A DNA stretch of 64,000 bases, taken from Mortierella alpina. Its lineage: Eukaryota > Mortierellomycota > Mortierellomycetes > Mortierellales > Mortierellaceae. Made by a program: the position numbers and the translations under genes. The stretch is from contig JANATF010000020.1 of NCBI GenBank assembly GCA_029449245.1, positions 310,001 to 374,000 of the forward strand. The letters run 5' to 3'. The notes under the pieces were generated by a model. That model saw nothing but the letters and a program-made list of their open reading frames with translations, ran no database searches and was not told where the DNA came from. Below are positions 55,928 through 64,000 of the stretch, piece by piece; position 1 is the stretch's first letter, and every line of letters starts with the position of its first letter.

Positions 55928-56865
55928 GACTCGGGTTCGGCTTGAGTCTCGATGGCGTGTAGGTTCAGGCCAGAGTCGCGGCACCTGTCGGCCATGTGGC
56001 CCACCTTGCGGCAGCGGAAGCAGGCGCCAATGCGGCGGAGGTGCTCGCGGTCGGCGGGGGTCAGTTTCGGTAAAGGCTTGCGGGGGGAATACGAGGTCTT
56101 GTTTCGCTTGAAAGTGTTGGCCATGCTGGCGAGGAAGGCACTCAGGTGGTCCACATCCATGGGCTCGCCTGGTGGCAAGTCCGGTTGGTCCTTGTTACTG
56201 GGGTTTGGGGTATGGGTTGGCATGAAGTCAGTCTTGGTTTTGTGACGCACGCTGACGAAGACAGCGTTGATGCGTTCTGCCACACTGATGGCCTCCTGCC
56301 AGGTCGGGGGGTTGGCAAGTTGGACCTGGAGTTGCGTGTCAGTGATCAGCCCTTGGATGAAGTATTCTCGCAACATGGTGTCCGAGGGGTCGTCGAGTTG
56401 TAGGGCAAGATCTCGGAAACGGTTGATGTAGGCATCAATGTTTTTCAAGCCGGTTTGGCGCAGCTCACGCAGCTCTCTGATGATAGCCTGCTTATGATCG
56501 GAGGGTTTGAACTCCTTCGTGAACTCGGTCTTGAAGGTGTCCCAGTTGGCGGATGTCTCAAGGCCCGAAAGTCGGAACCATGTGCGTGCTGTTCCTCGAA
56601 GATGGTCGACAGCCGCCTCGGTCCAGCCTGTGGGTGGCACGTTGCTTCGTTTGCAGTAACATTCCATCGTCTCGAGCCAGTCGCGGGTTGCCAGCGCGTT
56701 CCTGCCGCCAGTGAAGACTTGTGGGCGGGGTGCCTTGTAGGTGACTTGCCTCTGCGAGGCATTGGTATAGAGTGCTTGGAGTTGTTCTCGGGCGGTTCTC
56801 CTGTCGCTGTCGGTGGCGAGGTTGAGCCTCTGCAGCTGGTTCATAACCTCATCGATGGTGGCCAT
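55903..56865 (-). CDS. gag: D Gag
   Basis: 320 aa from ATG at 56865 (MATIDEVMNQL). The Gag core has RDWLETMECYCKR, WFRLSGLETSANWDTFKTEF and a YINRFRDLALQL block; a single canonical zinc knuckle CFRCRKVGHMADRC (CX2CX4HX4C) is near the C-terminus. The frame ends with TGA at 55905-55903, inside the loop of the frameshift stem. Structural protein of the virus-like particle. Confidence 0.93.
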   Translation of the reverse strand: MATIDEVMNQLQRLNLATDSDRRTAREQLQALYTNASQRQVTYKAPRPQVFTGGRNALATRDWLETMECYCKRSNVPPTGWTEAAVDHLRGTARTWFRLSGLETSANWDTFKTEFTKEFKPSDHKQAIIRELRELRQTGLKNIDAYINRFRDLALQLDDPSDTMLREYFIQGLITDTQLQVQLANPPTWQEAISVAERINAVFVSVRHKTKTDFMPTHTPNPSNKDQPDLPPGEPMDVDHLSAFLASMANTFKRNKTSYSPRKPLPKLTPADREHLRRIGACFRCRKVGHMADRCRDSGLNLHAIETQAEPESGNDQGEA

Positions 56866-56879
56866 GGTCTTGGTGTCAG

Positions 56880-56975
56880 GGGTTCAATGGTTCAGAGGGG
56901 TCTGGGGTTCAGTGGTTCAGTGGGTCAGTGGTTCAGTGGTTCAGTGGGTCAGTGGTTCGGAGGGGTCGGTGGTTC
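56880..56975. repeat. Minisatellite in the D leader
   Basis: GGTTCAGTG/GGTCAGTG and GGTTCAGAGGGG phrases repeated about ten times between the D 5' LTR and the gag ATG. Confidence 0.75.
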
Positions 56976-56994
56976 GCTTCACCTTTGCTACCAA

Positions 56995-57146
56995 TGCAAC
57001 AATAGGTAAAGTGAAGAAGGGGATCGTTTATTGGCTGTCGAGCCAGGGCTCGACGGGTGTCTCTATTTATGTGCCTAGGACTAGATCTAGAAACTTCTAG
57101 TACTGGGCGCAGCCAAGGTGACGCAAGGTCACTGCAATCCATTGCA
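56995..57146 (-). repeat. D 5' LTR (152 bp)
   Basis: Same sequence as 51870-52021; on the plus strand it contains a CTCTATTTATGTG stretch, i.e. ATAAATA on the coding strand as TATA candidate. Confidence 0.95.
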
Positions 57147-57195
57147 TGGTCGCATGTCAGGCTAAACCACCAGGCAACAATCTGGAGGGGGAGTC

Positions 57196-57406
57196 TGTCA
57201 TGTCCTAGTCGGTGTGGGGCTCAGGGACTGTGTACCTGAGTCGCACCTCCCTTTTTATTTCTACAAGAACCAAATATCTACTGTGACGTGATCATGGGGC
57301 CCGATATAAGGGCTCCATGAGCGCGGATCAAAATAAACCCTCTCTTTGTTCTCGTTGACTTCAGTACCTAGTAAGTTAGTATCTCATAATCATATAGAAT
57401 ATCACA
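57196..57406 (+). repeat. Element F 3' LTR (211 bp)
   Basis: Starts TGTCATGTCC after a polypurine tract and ends ATATCACA. It is followed by CTGAG, which in intact family-C pol is the sequence at this position (ATG-CTGAG-GGCG). So F had inserted into C4 with a CTGAG duplication; the other copy and the F 5' LTR are not in the window. Confidence 0.8.
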
Positions 57407-57638
57407 CTGAGGGCGTTCGTGGACCAACAACAGACGAACTGGGACCTACTCTTGACTGCTGCAGAGTTCGCTTGTAACAACGCCACCAATGCCACCACAG
57501 GATTCTCCCCATTCTTTCTGAACGCCGGCTTCCATCCACGTGTACCAGCCGCGCTGCTCCTGCCCCCGAGCACACTCATCCCCACGGTAGAAACGTTCGT
57601 GACCAACCAGCACACTTCCTTGACCATCGCAAAGGAGG

Positions 57639-57966
57639 TGTCGCGTACTCGGCCCTAGGATAAGCGTAGTATCCTAGGCCAAGCCTTATTTCGCCTTTTA
57701 ATGCCTTGTCGACATGCGCCCCCTTTTTACTGAATGCCTTGAATTATGTCCTGACCGGTGACTATGGGTCAAAGCGGCATTACGCGCTGGGCTCAGTGTT
57801 TAGTATATATAGTCTGTAGTTCCCTCTGTACAGTTGCTCTTTACCTAGTAACTTGAATACATCCTTGATCATACCCTGAACCCTCCTGTCTTACCACTTC
57901 CCTTGTCCCTGCCCTCTTGCCCTTGTGAAAGGTCAACCTGTCCTTGCCCTGCCCAGATTCACGACA
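57639..57966 (+). repeat. E 5' LTR (328 bp)
   Basis: TGTCGCG...CACGACA. Contains a U3 hairpin (57654-57678), a TATATATAG box near 57803-57812 and the likely transcription start near 57841. Confidence 0.95.
57654..57678. promoter_or_regulatory. Perfect 9-bp hairpin in the E LTR U3
   Basis: CCTAGGATA and TATCCTAGG around a 7-nt loop; also present in the 3' LTR at 62904-62928. Could be a dimeric factor site; no further evidence. Confidence 0.5.
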
Positions 57967-57977
57967 TTACTAGGTCA
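57841..57977 (+). promoter_or_regulatory. E self-priming pair: transcript 5' end and primer-binding site
   Basis: TTACCTAGTAA (57841-57851), about 35 bp after the TATATATAG box, is complementary at 10 of 11 positions to TTACTAGGTCA (57967-57977), which directly follows the LTR. This is the layout of Tf1-type self-primed elements. Confidence 0.75.
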
Positions 57978-58016
57978 AACAACCTTTGACCTTTCTCCCC
58001 AAGCCTCTGCCCAGCC

Positions 58017-59201
58017 ATGAACCTCGAACAAACCAATCAAGCCTTTGAAGCCCTTCAAGCCCGCGTTATAGCCATCGAAGAGAGCCTCGCCAATCAAGCC
58101 AACCCAGCCTTTATCGGTCTCACACACCGTATCCAAGCCCTCGAAGAAAAACTCACGACTCACGGCCCCATGCTCGAGCATCTGCAAACAGGGTTGGAAC
58201 CAAGATTCGTGACCATGGAGGCAAAAGTTACTGCCTTGGAGGTTACCAATGAGTCCAACACCTTCACCAAAGATATGCTCAGAGGCCTCAAGACCCTTGC
58301 AGAGGCCGCCAAGACCCAGGGAAGCGCCAAACCTAGAGTCGACTCTCCCGAGAAGTTCTCTGGTAAAAGAGAGGACTGGAAGAGCTTTCAGTCTCAAATG
58401 GAGTTATTCTTTTTAGCCCAAAGCTCCCAGTACCCGACCGACGCGGCCAAGATCATGTTCGCCTTGTCCCGTCTTGGAGACACCGCGGCCTACAAGTACA
58501 TGGAAAAACATATCCCTGCCTTCAAGCTAGACGAAGAAGACAGGCCCGCTATCATTAGCAGCCTCGACAAGTTTTGGTCGGTTATGACCAAAAATTTCGG
58601 TGTCACCAACGCCCACATTGTGGCCGAGTCCCAGCTTCGCGCCCTCAAGCAGAAAGGCTCTGCACTTGACTACACAAACAAGTTCGTTCAACTTGTGGCC
58701 GATACCGAATGGAACGACGCTGCCAAAATCTCTCAGTATCGTATTGGACTCAAAGAGGCTGTCCAGGAAGCCATGTCCCGTCAAGAAGAGCCTCGAAAGT
58801 TCTCCGAGTTCTCGGACCTGGCCATTGACGTCGATACTCGCCAATATGGTTACTTCTTGCAGAAACAACCCGTTCGCTCCACGCCCGTTTTAAGCACCGC
58901 CCGCAATCCGACGCCCGTGTCCACAATTCGACCATTCGCTCCCGCCGCGTCCATTGCCGCCCCGTCCATGGCCATGGACCTCAGCCAAGCCCAGCACCGC
59001 CCTGTGAGCGCCGAAGAAAAACAGCGACGCAGAGATAACGATCTCTGTAGCTACTGTGGTTTGGAGGGACATTGGGTTAAGGAGTGTCCCACCAAACCCG
59101 CGAACACCAGACCCGGTAACAAGGCTCAACACTCTCTCTCTAGTGCCACCACTGCCAACACTAACCCCTTCGTGTTCGATTTGGGAAACGACGACGCCTA
59201 G
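58017..59201 (+). CDS. gag: E Gag
   Basis: 394 aa from ATG at 58017 (MNLEQTNQAFEAL). N-terminal heptad-like helices (coiled coil) are followed by a Gag core (KREDWKSFQSQMELFF, FWSVMTKNFG, YTNKFVQLVADTEW) and a canonical knuckle CSYCGLEGHWVKEC. The frame ends with TAG at 59199-59201, in the 5' arm of the frameshift stem. Confidence 0.93.
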   Translation: MNLEQTNQAFEALQARVIAIEESLANQANPAFIGLTHRIQALEEKLTTHGPMLEHLQTGLEPRFVTMEAKVTALEVTNESNTFTKDMLRGLKTLAEAAKTQGSAKPRVDSPEKFSGKREDWKSFQSQMELFFLAQSSQYPTDAAKIMFALSRLGDTAAYKYMEKHIPAFKLDEEDRPAIISSLDKFWSVMTKNFGVTNAHIVAESQLRALKQKGSALDYTNKFVQLVADTEWNDAAKISQYRIGLKEAVQEAMSRQEEPRKFSEFSDLAIDVDTRQYGYFLQKQPVRSTPVLSTARNPTPVSTIRPFAPAASIAAPSMAMDLSQAQHRPVSAEEKQRRRDNDLCSYCGLEGHWVKECPTKPANTRPGNKAQHSLSSATTANTNPFVFDLGNDDA

Positions 59202-59227
59202 TAAAGAGTGGAGAAGCCCATCTAGGC
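59183..59227 (+). promoter_or_regulatory. E -1 ribosomal frameshift signal
   Basis: ttG GGA AAC with heptamer GGGAAAC at 59183-59189, 6-nt spacer GACGAC, and a 6-bp stem GCCTAG (59196-59201) with CTAGGC (59222-59227). The gag stop is in the 5' arm. Confidence 0.8.
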
Positions 59228-62200
59228 CAACTTTTCAATATTTCTCCTGTTCACGACCCTATCCACGACTCCGCTCCCATCACCATTCCTGTCACTCTGT
59301 ATTTCCAGGGGTCCTCCCTCCCCGTCAATGCCATGATTGATTCTGGGGCTACGATTTCCTTTATTCATCAGAACCTCGCCAAAGTACATCACCTACCCAT
59401 TGTCGATCAACAACTCAACATTGCCCTCGCCAATGGTACCATCCACACTTCCCACCACTCCACTCGTCTTGTCATGCAATCCAGCCCAGAACATTTTGAA
59501 GTACATTCCTTTCAACTCATCACGCTCGGTAACTATTCTGTGATCCTTGGAATAGACTGGCTAAAAAAGCACAGCCCCTCCATCGACTGGGATCAGAGAA
59601 CAGTGACCCTCGCCTGCACTCAAAATCACAACTTCTCTGCCTTGTCACATCTTGCTCGATCCACACTACCTACTTCTATCCTGCCCTTCACCAGTCAAAC
59701 ACGCTCTGCTTCCCCTCCTCTAGTTCTCAAACCTGCACCAACTACTATCATTTACCCACCTGTACCTGTCCCTGTCAGAAACCCGACTTCCATGGATATT
59801 GCCCTGGTCAGCAACGCCAATTTCTGTCAACTGCTCAAGCAGGGACAGGGTGTAGGCTACATGATGGACATCTCTCAAGTCGAAGAATTGTCTACCGCGA
59901 CTCTTAGTGATGATGAACCAACAATCCAGCTCCCTGAAAAATACGCTGAATACTCTCAAGTGTTCTCCAAGACTCAGGCGGACAAACTCCCGCCACACCG
60001 ACCCTACGACCATAGTATTCCCATTGCAGAAGGCGCCAACGTACCTTTTGGGCCTGTCTACAACCTCTCGCAGACGGAGCTCAAGGCCCTACACGAATAT
60101 CTCAAAGAAAACCTGGCTAAAGGTTTCATTCGCCGCTCGGAATCCCCAGCCGGAGCGCCCATTCTCTTTGTCAAGAAAAAAGACGGTTCCCTTCGCCTTT
60201 GTGTCGATTACCGAGGACTTAACAAAATCACAACTCCCAATCGATGCCCTTTACCACTGATCTCCGAAACGTTTGACCAGTTAGGAAAAGCCAAGTATTT
60301 TACCAAATTGGACATGCGTGGTGCCTACAACCTTCTCCGAATAGCGAAAGGCGACGAGTGGAAGACCGCGTTTCGCTGTCGTTACGGTCACTTTGAGTAT
60401 CAAGTCATGCCATTCGGGCTCATGAATGCCCCAGGAACCTTCCAAGCGTTCGTGAACGACGTCCTGCGCGACTACTTGGATGATTTTGTTGTTGTCTACC
60501 TTGACGATATTCTCATATATTCCGAATCACTTGACGAGCACACCGCACAAGTCAAAAAGGCCCTCAAGAAATTAGAAGCTGCGGGCATCTGTCTGAAACT
60601 CGAGAAATGCGCGTTCGATAAGCAAGAGGTCTCGTTCCTGGGATTCGTCATTGGTGTTAACGGCATCTCTATGGATCCTGCCAAGGTGGCCGCCATTCAA
60701 GAATGGGCTACCCCTAAATCAGCTTTTGACATTCAGGTGTTCCTCGGACTCGCTAACTTCTACCGCCGCTTCGTCAAGAACTACTCCAAAGTAGCCACCC
60801 CTCTCACCACTCTGCTCAAGAAGAATGCCAAGTTCATTTGGTCAAGAGCCGCGCAAGACGCTTTTGATGAACTCAAAGCTCGCTTGATGTCTGGCCCGAT
60901 CCTCCGTCACTTTGATCACACAAAAGCGTGTGTCATCGAAGTCGATGCCTCCGACTACGCCCTCGGTGGAGTTTGCAGCCAATATGATGACGATGACCAC
61001 CTCCACCCTGTTGCCTTCTACTCCAGAAAACTCCTGCCTGCGGAAATGAATTACCAGATCTATGACAAAGAACTGTTAGCCATTGTGTGCGCCTTCAAGC
61101 ACTGGCGACACTACCTTGAGTTCTCAGCCTCTACCACAGTCGTCCTTACTGACCACCGCAATCTGGAATATTTTACAACCACCCGCAACCTTAGCCGTCG
61201 CCAGGTCCGCTGGTCTGAAGTCCTATCGGACTATAATTTTGTCATCAAATACCGCCCTGGCTCGCAGAACGCTGCGGCTGACTCTTTGTCTCGGAGAGAC
61301 AAACCTGAGGAGGGGGGTGCGGCTGCACTAAGCAAGACCGCCTTAACCCTCCTGCCACCAATTCAATTTTTGAATGCCCTACAAGCCCTGCCGCTGCTCC
61401 CAGAGAAGTCAGCCATTCAAGAATTAATTACGCATTCACTTCCTAACGACCCTACATTCAGCGCGATCCTTGCTGAGAACCTTGAGACGCCAGACCCTGA
61501 CGGCCTCTACTCTGTCCAGGACGGCCTTCTACTACATGACGGCCTGGTCTGTGTCCCCGACGACCCGGATCTCAAGAAAATGATCCTTGAAGAATGCCAC
61601 GATTCTCCCACTGCGGGGCACTTTGGTATTACTAAAACATTTGATCTTGTCTCTCGCACGTTCTTTTGGCCCAGCATGCGACAATATATCAAGAATTACG
61701 TCGGTGGATGCGATATTTGCCAACGTAGCAAGTCAAGCAATCACAAGCCGTATGGCCTCCTGCAATCCTTGCCGATCCCTGATCGGCCCTGGTCCTCGAT
61801 CTCCGTAGACTTTATCACTCAACTACCCGCCTCCAAGGGCTACACCGCGATATGTGTCTTCGTCGATCGATTCACGAAGATGGCTCACTTTGCCCCTACC
61901 ACAGATACCGTGGACGCGGAGGGTACCGTGCAGCTCTTCTTGGAAAAAGTCTTCGCCGCCCACGGTCTTCCAGACGATGTCGTCTCCGATAGAGGCGTCA
62001 CCTTCACTTCTAAGTTCACTAAGACAGTCTTCAAGGCCCTCCAGATCGAGCAGAACCTCTCTACTGCATTCCATCCTAGGACTGACGGCCAGACTGAGAG
62101 AGTCAACTCGATTCTCGAGCAGTACCTACGCTGTTATATCGACTATCAACAGTCAAACTGGAGCACTTTACTCCCGCTCGCCGAGTTCACTTACAACAAC

Positions 62201-62878
62201 ACGGAACACTCGTCCACGAAGACGACTCCTTTCTTCGCTAACTTTGGTTTCCACCCCAAGTTCTCAGTTACCGTACCCCGGGTGACTAAGGACAACATCC
62301 CTTGTCCTGACCACATCAAGGCTCTTCTAGACATTCATTCCGAGATGAAGTTCAACATCCAGTCTGCGAATGAAAGACACGCCCGACATTTCGATACCAA
62401 AACAATTGCTCAGCCTGATTTCAGTGTTGGTGACAAAGTCTGGTTAGACGCCCGAAACCTCCGTACCGAGCGACCAGCCAAGAAACTTGACTACAAACGA
62501 GTTGGCCCTTTTCAAATACTCGAGAAGGTTGGAACTCGCTCATACCGCCTGGACCTCCCAAGTACCATGAAGATCCACCCGATCTTCCACGTCGGCCTCC
62601 TCGAGCGTTTCCGCCAAGATACGATCCCGGGTCGGACACCCAAACCTCTACCTCCACTCATCGTTGCTGGAGAGGAGGAGTTCGAAGTCGAAGCCATCCT
62701 AGACTCCAAAGTGGCCCGTGGCAGACTCCTCTACCATGTCCACTGGAAAGGCTACCCCATATCTGCTCGCACTTGGGAGCCTGCTGAGTTGGTTCAAGGC
62801 GCCCCTAGACTCATCAAGCAGTTTCATCATGCTCACCCTCACAAACCTGGCCCTACGCTTCGCGGAGCTCAGCCCTAA
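59189..62878 (+). CDS. pol: E Pol (protease, RT, RNase H, integrase, chromodomain)
   Basis: About 1229 codons in the -1 frame. The first ATG (59333) lies inside the protease, but the frame is open from the slip site and the extra 48 residues (ending QGSSLPVNA before MIDSGAT) look like the normal protease N-terminus, so a frameshift product is expected. Protease MIDSGATISF; RT FVKKKDGSLRLCVDYRG and YLDDILIYS; RNase H IEVDASDYALGG; integrase CDICQRSK, VSVDFITQL-like first Asp, VSDRGVTF, TERVNSILEQ; chromodomain VEAILDSKVARGRLLYHVHWKGYP. Frame intact. Confidence 0.95.
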   Translation, partial: RRRLVKSGEAHLGQLFNISPVHDPIHDSAPITIPVTLYFQGSSLPVNAMIDSGATISFIHQNLAKVHHLPIVDQQLNIALANGTIHTSHHSTRLVMQSSPEHFEVHSFQLITLGNYSVILGIDWLKKHSPSIDWDQRTVTLACTQNHNFSALSHLARSTLPTSILPFTSQTRSASPPLVLKPAPTTIIYPPVPVPVRNPTSMDIALVSNANFCQLLKQGQGVGYMMDISQVEELSTATLSDDEPTIQLPEKYAEYSQVFSKTQADKLPPHRPYDHSIPIAEGANVPFGPVYNLSQTELKALHEYLKENLAKGFIRRSESPAGAPILFVKKKDGSLRLCVDYRGLNKITTPNRCPLPLISETFDQLGKAKYFTKLDMRGAYNLLRIAKGDEWKTAFRCRYGHFEYQVMPFGLMNAPGTFQAFVNDVLRDYLDDFVVVYLDDILIYSESLDEHTAQVKKALKKLEAAGICLKLEKCAFDKQEVSFLGFVIGVNGISMDPAKVAAIQEWATPKSAFDIQVFLGLANFYRRFVKNYSKVATPLTTLLKKNAKFIWSRAAQDAFDELKARLMSGPILRHFDHTKACVIEVDASDYALGGVCSQYDDDDHLHPVAFYSRKLLPAEMNYQIYDKELLAIVCAFKHWRHYLEFSASTTVVLTDHRNLEYFTTTRNLSRRQVRWSEVLSDYNFVIKYRPGSQNAAADSLSRRDKPEEGGAAALSKTALTLLPPIQFLNALQALPLLPEKSAIQELITHSLPNDPTFSAILAENLETPDPDGLYSVQDGLLLHDGLVCVPDDPDLKKMILEECHDSPTAGHFGITKTFDLVSRTFFWPSMRQYIKNYVGGCDICQRSKSSNHKPYGLLQSLPIPDRPWSSISVDFITQLPASKGYTAICVFVDRFTKMAHFAPTTDTVDAEGTVQLFLEKVFAAHGLPDDVVSDRGVTFTSKFTKTVFKALQIEQNLSTAFHPRTDGQTERVNSILEQYLRCYIDYQQSNWSTLLPLAEFTYNNTEHSSTKTTPFFANFGFHPKFSVTVPRVTKDNIPCPDHIKALLDIHSEMKFNIQSANERHARHFDTKTIAQPDFSVGDKVWLDARNLRTERPAKKLDYKRVGPFQILEKVGTRSYRLDLPSTMKIHPIFHVGLLERFRQDTIPGRTPKPLPPLIVAGEEEFEVEAILDSKVARGRLLYHVHWKGYPISARTWEPAELVQGAPRLIKQFHHAHPHKPGPTLRGAQP

Positions 62879-62888
62879 ATGGGGGGGT

Positions 62889-63216
62889 TGTCGCGTACTC
62901 GGCCCTAGGATAAGCGTAGTATCCTAGGCCAAGCCTTATTTCGCCTTTTAATGCCTTGTCGACATGCGCCCCCTTTTTACTGAATGCCTTGAATTATGTC
63001 CTGACCGGTGACTATGGGTCAAAGCGGCATTACGCGCTGGGCTCAGTGTTTAGTATATATAGTCTGTAGTTCCCTCTGTACAGTTGCTCTTTACCTAGTA
63101 ACTTGAATACATCCTTGATCATACCCTGAACCCTCCTGTCTTACCACTTCCCTTGTCCCTGCCCTCTTGCCCTTGTGAAAGGTCAACCTGTCCTTGCCCT
63201 GCCCAGATTCACGACA
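62889..63216 (+). repeat. E 3' LTR (328 bp)
   Basis: Same sequence as the 5' LTR as read; preceded by GGGGGGG. Confidence 0.95.
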
Positions 63217-63221
63217 GGAGG

Positions 63222-63728
63222 CCATAGCATTGGCACAGGAACGACAGGCCAAGAACGCGGACACACGACGCCGAGACCACACGTTCAAGGTTGGAGATCA
63301 GGTGATACTGAACACGGACCATATCACAGTCGCCGCGGACCAAAACCAGCCCTCACGCAAATTGCAACCTCGTTTCATCGGACCCTATACACTGTTGGAG
63401 CAACACTCGCCGGTCTCATTTCGTGTTGAGCTACCGCCGACCATGAAGATTCACGATGTGTTCCACGTGGACCGCTTCCAAGAATACAAGCCTTCACCAG
63501 AAGCCCTTGGACCACGAGCACCCGCCAGGCCTCCACCAGAAATCATTGACGGCGAAGAGGAGTACGAGGCTGAAGGCATCCTTGAGTACAGACGCTACCG
63601 CCGTCAACACAGTTCCTCATCCTTTGGAAGGGTTACCCTCGCAGCTCCGCCACCTGGGAACCACTCGGCAACCTCTCTCATTGCCTCGAGTTGGTTGAAG
63701 AATTTAAAACAGCACATGGGATCCATTT
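63222..63728 (+). pseudogene. C4 integrase end and frameshifted chromodomain
   Basis: Reads AIALAQERQAKNADTRRRDH through ILEYRRYRRQ and then shifts frame at the one-base deletion near 63610, losing FLILWKGYP. Non-functional. Confidence 0.85.
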
Positions 63729-63742
63729 TTAAAAGGGGAAGG

Positions 63743-63842
63743 TGTAACAGTAGTGTCCAGTCACAACGACTATATAGAGTAGAGTAGTACGATACCTGTA
63801 AATACATTCCTTTTCCACCTACTTGACCTGACCCCTACTACA
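63743..63842 (+). repeat. C4 3' LTR (100 bp)
   Basis: TGTAACAG...CTACTACA, same as the C3 LTRs as read; followed by GATTC. Confidence 0.93.
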
Positions 63843-64000
63843 GATTCAGAGTCTTCTTGAGGGAGGGAGCGGAAAGTGAAGACCCTTTCGAGAATATTGC
63901 CAGTAATCTCATGCAAACGAAAAGTTTCACGCATGGCGAGGACAACTTCATGCCAGGTACGGGCAGAAGCAGGCGCAATTTGATTCATGAGATCGCCAAA
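63843..64000 (-). pseudogene. Gag-like fragment of another retroelement, cut by C4
   Basis: The minus strand from the window edge reads FGDLMNQIAPASARTWHEVV, then AMRETFRLHEITGNILERVF and TFRSLPQEDSES, ending exactly at the C4 LTR. The Trp...Phe pattern and the following QEDSESV-like turn fit a retrotransposon Gag. Incomplete at the window end; partial confidence. Confidence 0.5.

Larger units (their letters stand above)
51870..57146 (-). mobile_element. Ty3/Gypsy chromovirus family D (full length)
   Basis: 5.28 kb on the minus strand. LTRs of 152 bp (56995-57146 is the 5' one, 51870-52021 the 3' one) read as identical. Perfect 5-bp duplication TGGTC (51865-51869 and 57147-57151). Primer site TGGTAGCAAAG next to the 5' LTR (56983-56993), polypurine tract GGACGGGGAGGA before the 3' LTR. 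gag and pol are open, so this is a young, possibly active element. It lies inside element F. Confidence 0.97.
57639..63216 (+). mobile_element. Ty3/Gypsy chromovirus family E (full length)
   Basis: 5.58 kb, with 328-bp LTRs (57639-57966 and 62889-63216) that read as identical, and a perfect 5-bp duplication GGAGG (57634-57638 and 63217-63221) inside C4 pol. gag and pol are intact. A G-run polypurine tract precedes the 3' LTR. It lacks a TGG-type tRNA primer site and appears self-primed. Young and possibly active. Confidence 0.97.
57407..63842 (+). mobile_element. Family C, copy C4 (3' part only; split by element E)
   Basis: 57407-57638 matches integrase of C3 (FVDQQQTNWDLLLTAAEFA), with a Tyr-to-Cys change. 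The match resumes after E at 63222 and runs through the chromodomain to a 3' LTR at 63743-63842. One C is missing near 63610 (CAACACAGTT against CAACACCAGTT), which frameshifts the chromodomain. The upstream part was displaced by element F. Inserted into a gag gene on the minus strand. Confidence 0.9.

Noticed and set aside
59333-59338. ATG at 59333 as the true start of E pol
   Set aside because: It lies inside the protease active-site motif; the frame upstream is open to a slippery heptamer with protease-like sequence.

Overview
The window looks like nuclear DNA of a filamentous, probably early-diverging (Mortierella-like) fungus. Visible support: short introns (about 50-120 bp) with GTAAGT-type donors, pyrimidine-rich leaders, an SSD1-type gene with NDR-kinase motifs, and many chromodomain Ty3/Gypsy retrotransposons plus BED-finger hAT transposons. 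The species placement is inference. All exon models were read by eye from splice sites and frame continuity.

Region 1 (1-14.5 kb) is ordinary genic sequence: a partial conserved hypothetical gene (-), a VSB1/YGR125W-like SulP-STAS-cNMP transporter (-), a divergent promoter, a soluble epoxide hydrolase (+, nine exons, one GC-AG intron), and a large SSD1-like RNB protein (+, five exons). Region 2 (14.5-18 kb) holds a decayed small secreted-protein gene, another possible small secreted protein, a roughly 110-bp tandem repeat and a long pyrimidine-rich stretch without a gene.

Region 3 (18-44.9 kb) is a nest of mobile elements between two diverged copies (X1, X2) of one decayed multi-exon gene. 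Two hAT families occur, each as two inverted copies: A (A1 19651-23554, truncated; A2 36437-40505, complete) and B (B1 28707-32945, complete; B2 33221-41536, split by A2). Each family carries long arrays of its own 16-bp subterminal unit. B1 sits inside Gypsy element C1 (23555-33220), and C1 sits inside A1. B1 and B2 face each other across 275 bp and form a very large inverted repeat.

Region 4 (44.9-64 kb) is nested chromoviruses: complete C3 (44935-50195), a remnant F, complete D (51870-57146, minus, inside F), complete E (57639-63216, inside C4), and C4 (57407-63842), itself inside a gag gene of another element. C, D and E are three distinct families, yet all have the heptamer GGGAAAC in the same phase in the gag/pol overlap with a stem 5-6 nt downstream, so all three appear to use -1 ribosomal frameshifting. 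E also looks self-primed. Target-site duplications are perfect for B1, A2, D, E and two solo LTRs, but do not match at B2 and C3, and cannot be paired at C1, A1 and C4. That marks ectopic recombination, alternative hAT transposition, or assembly joins.
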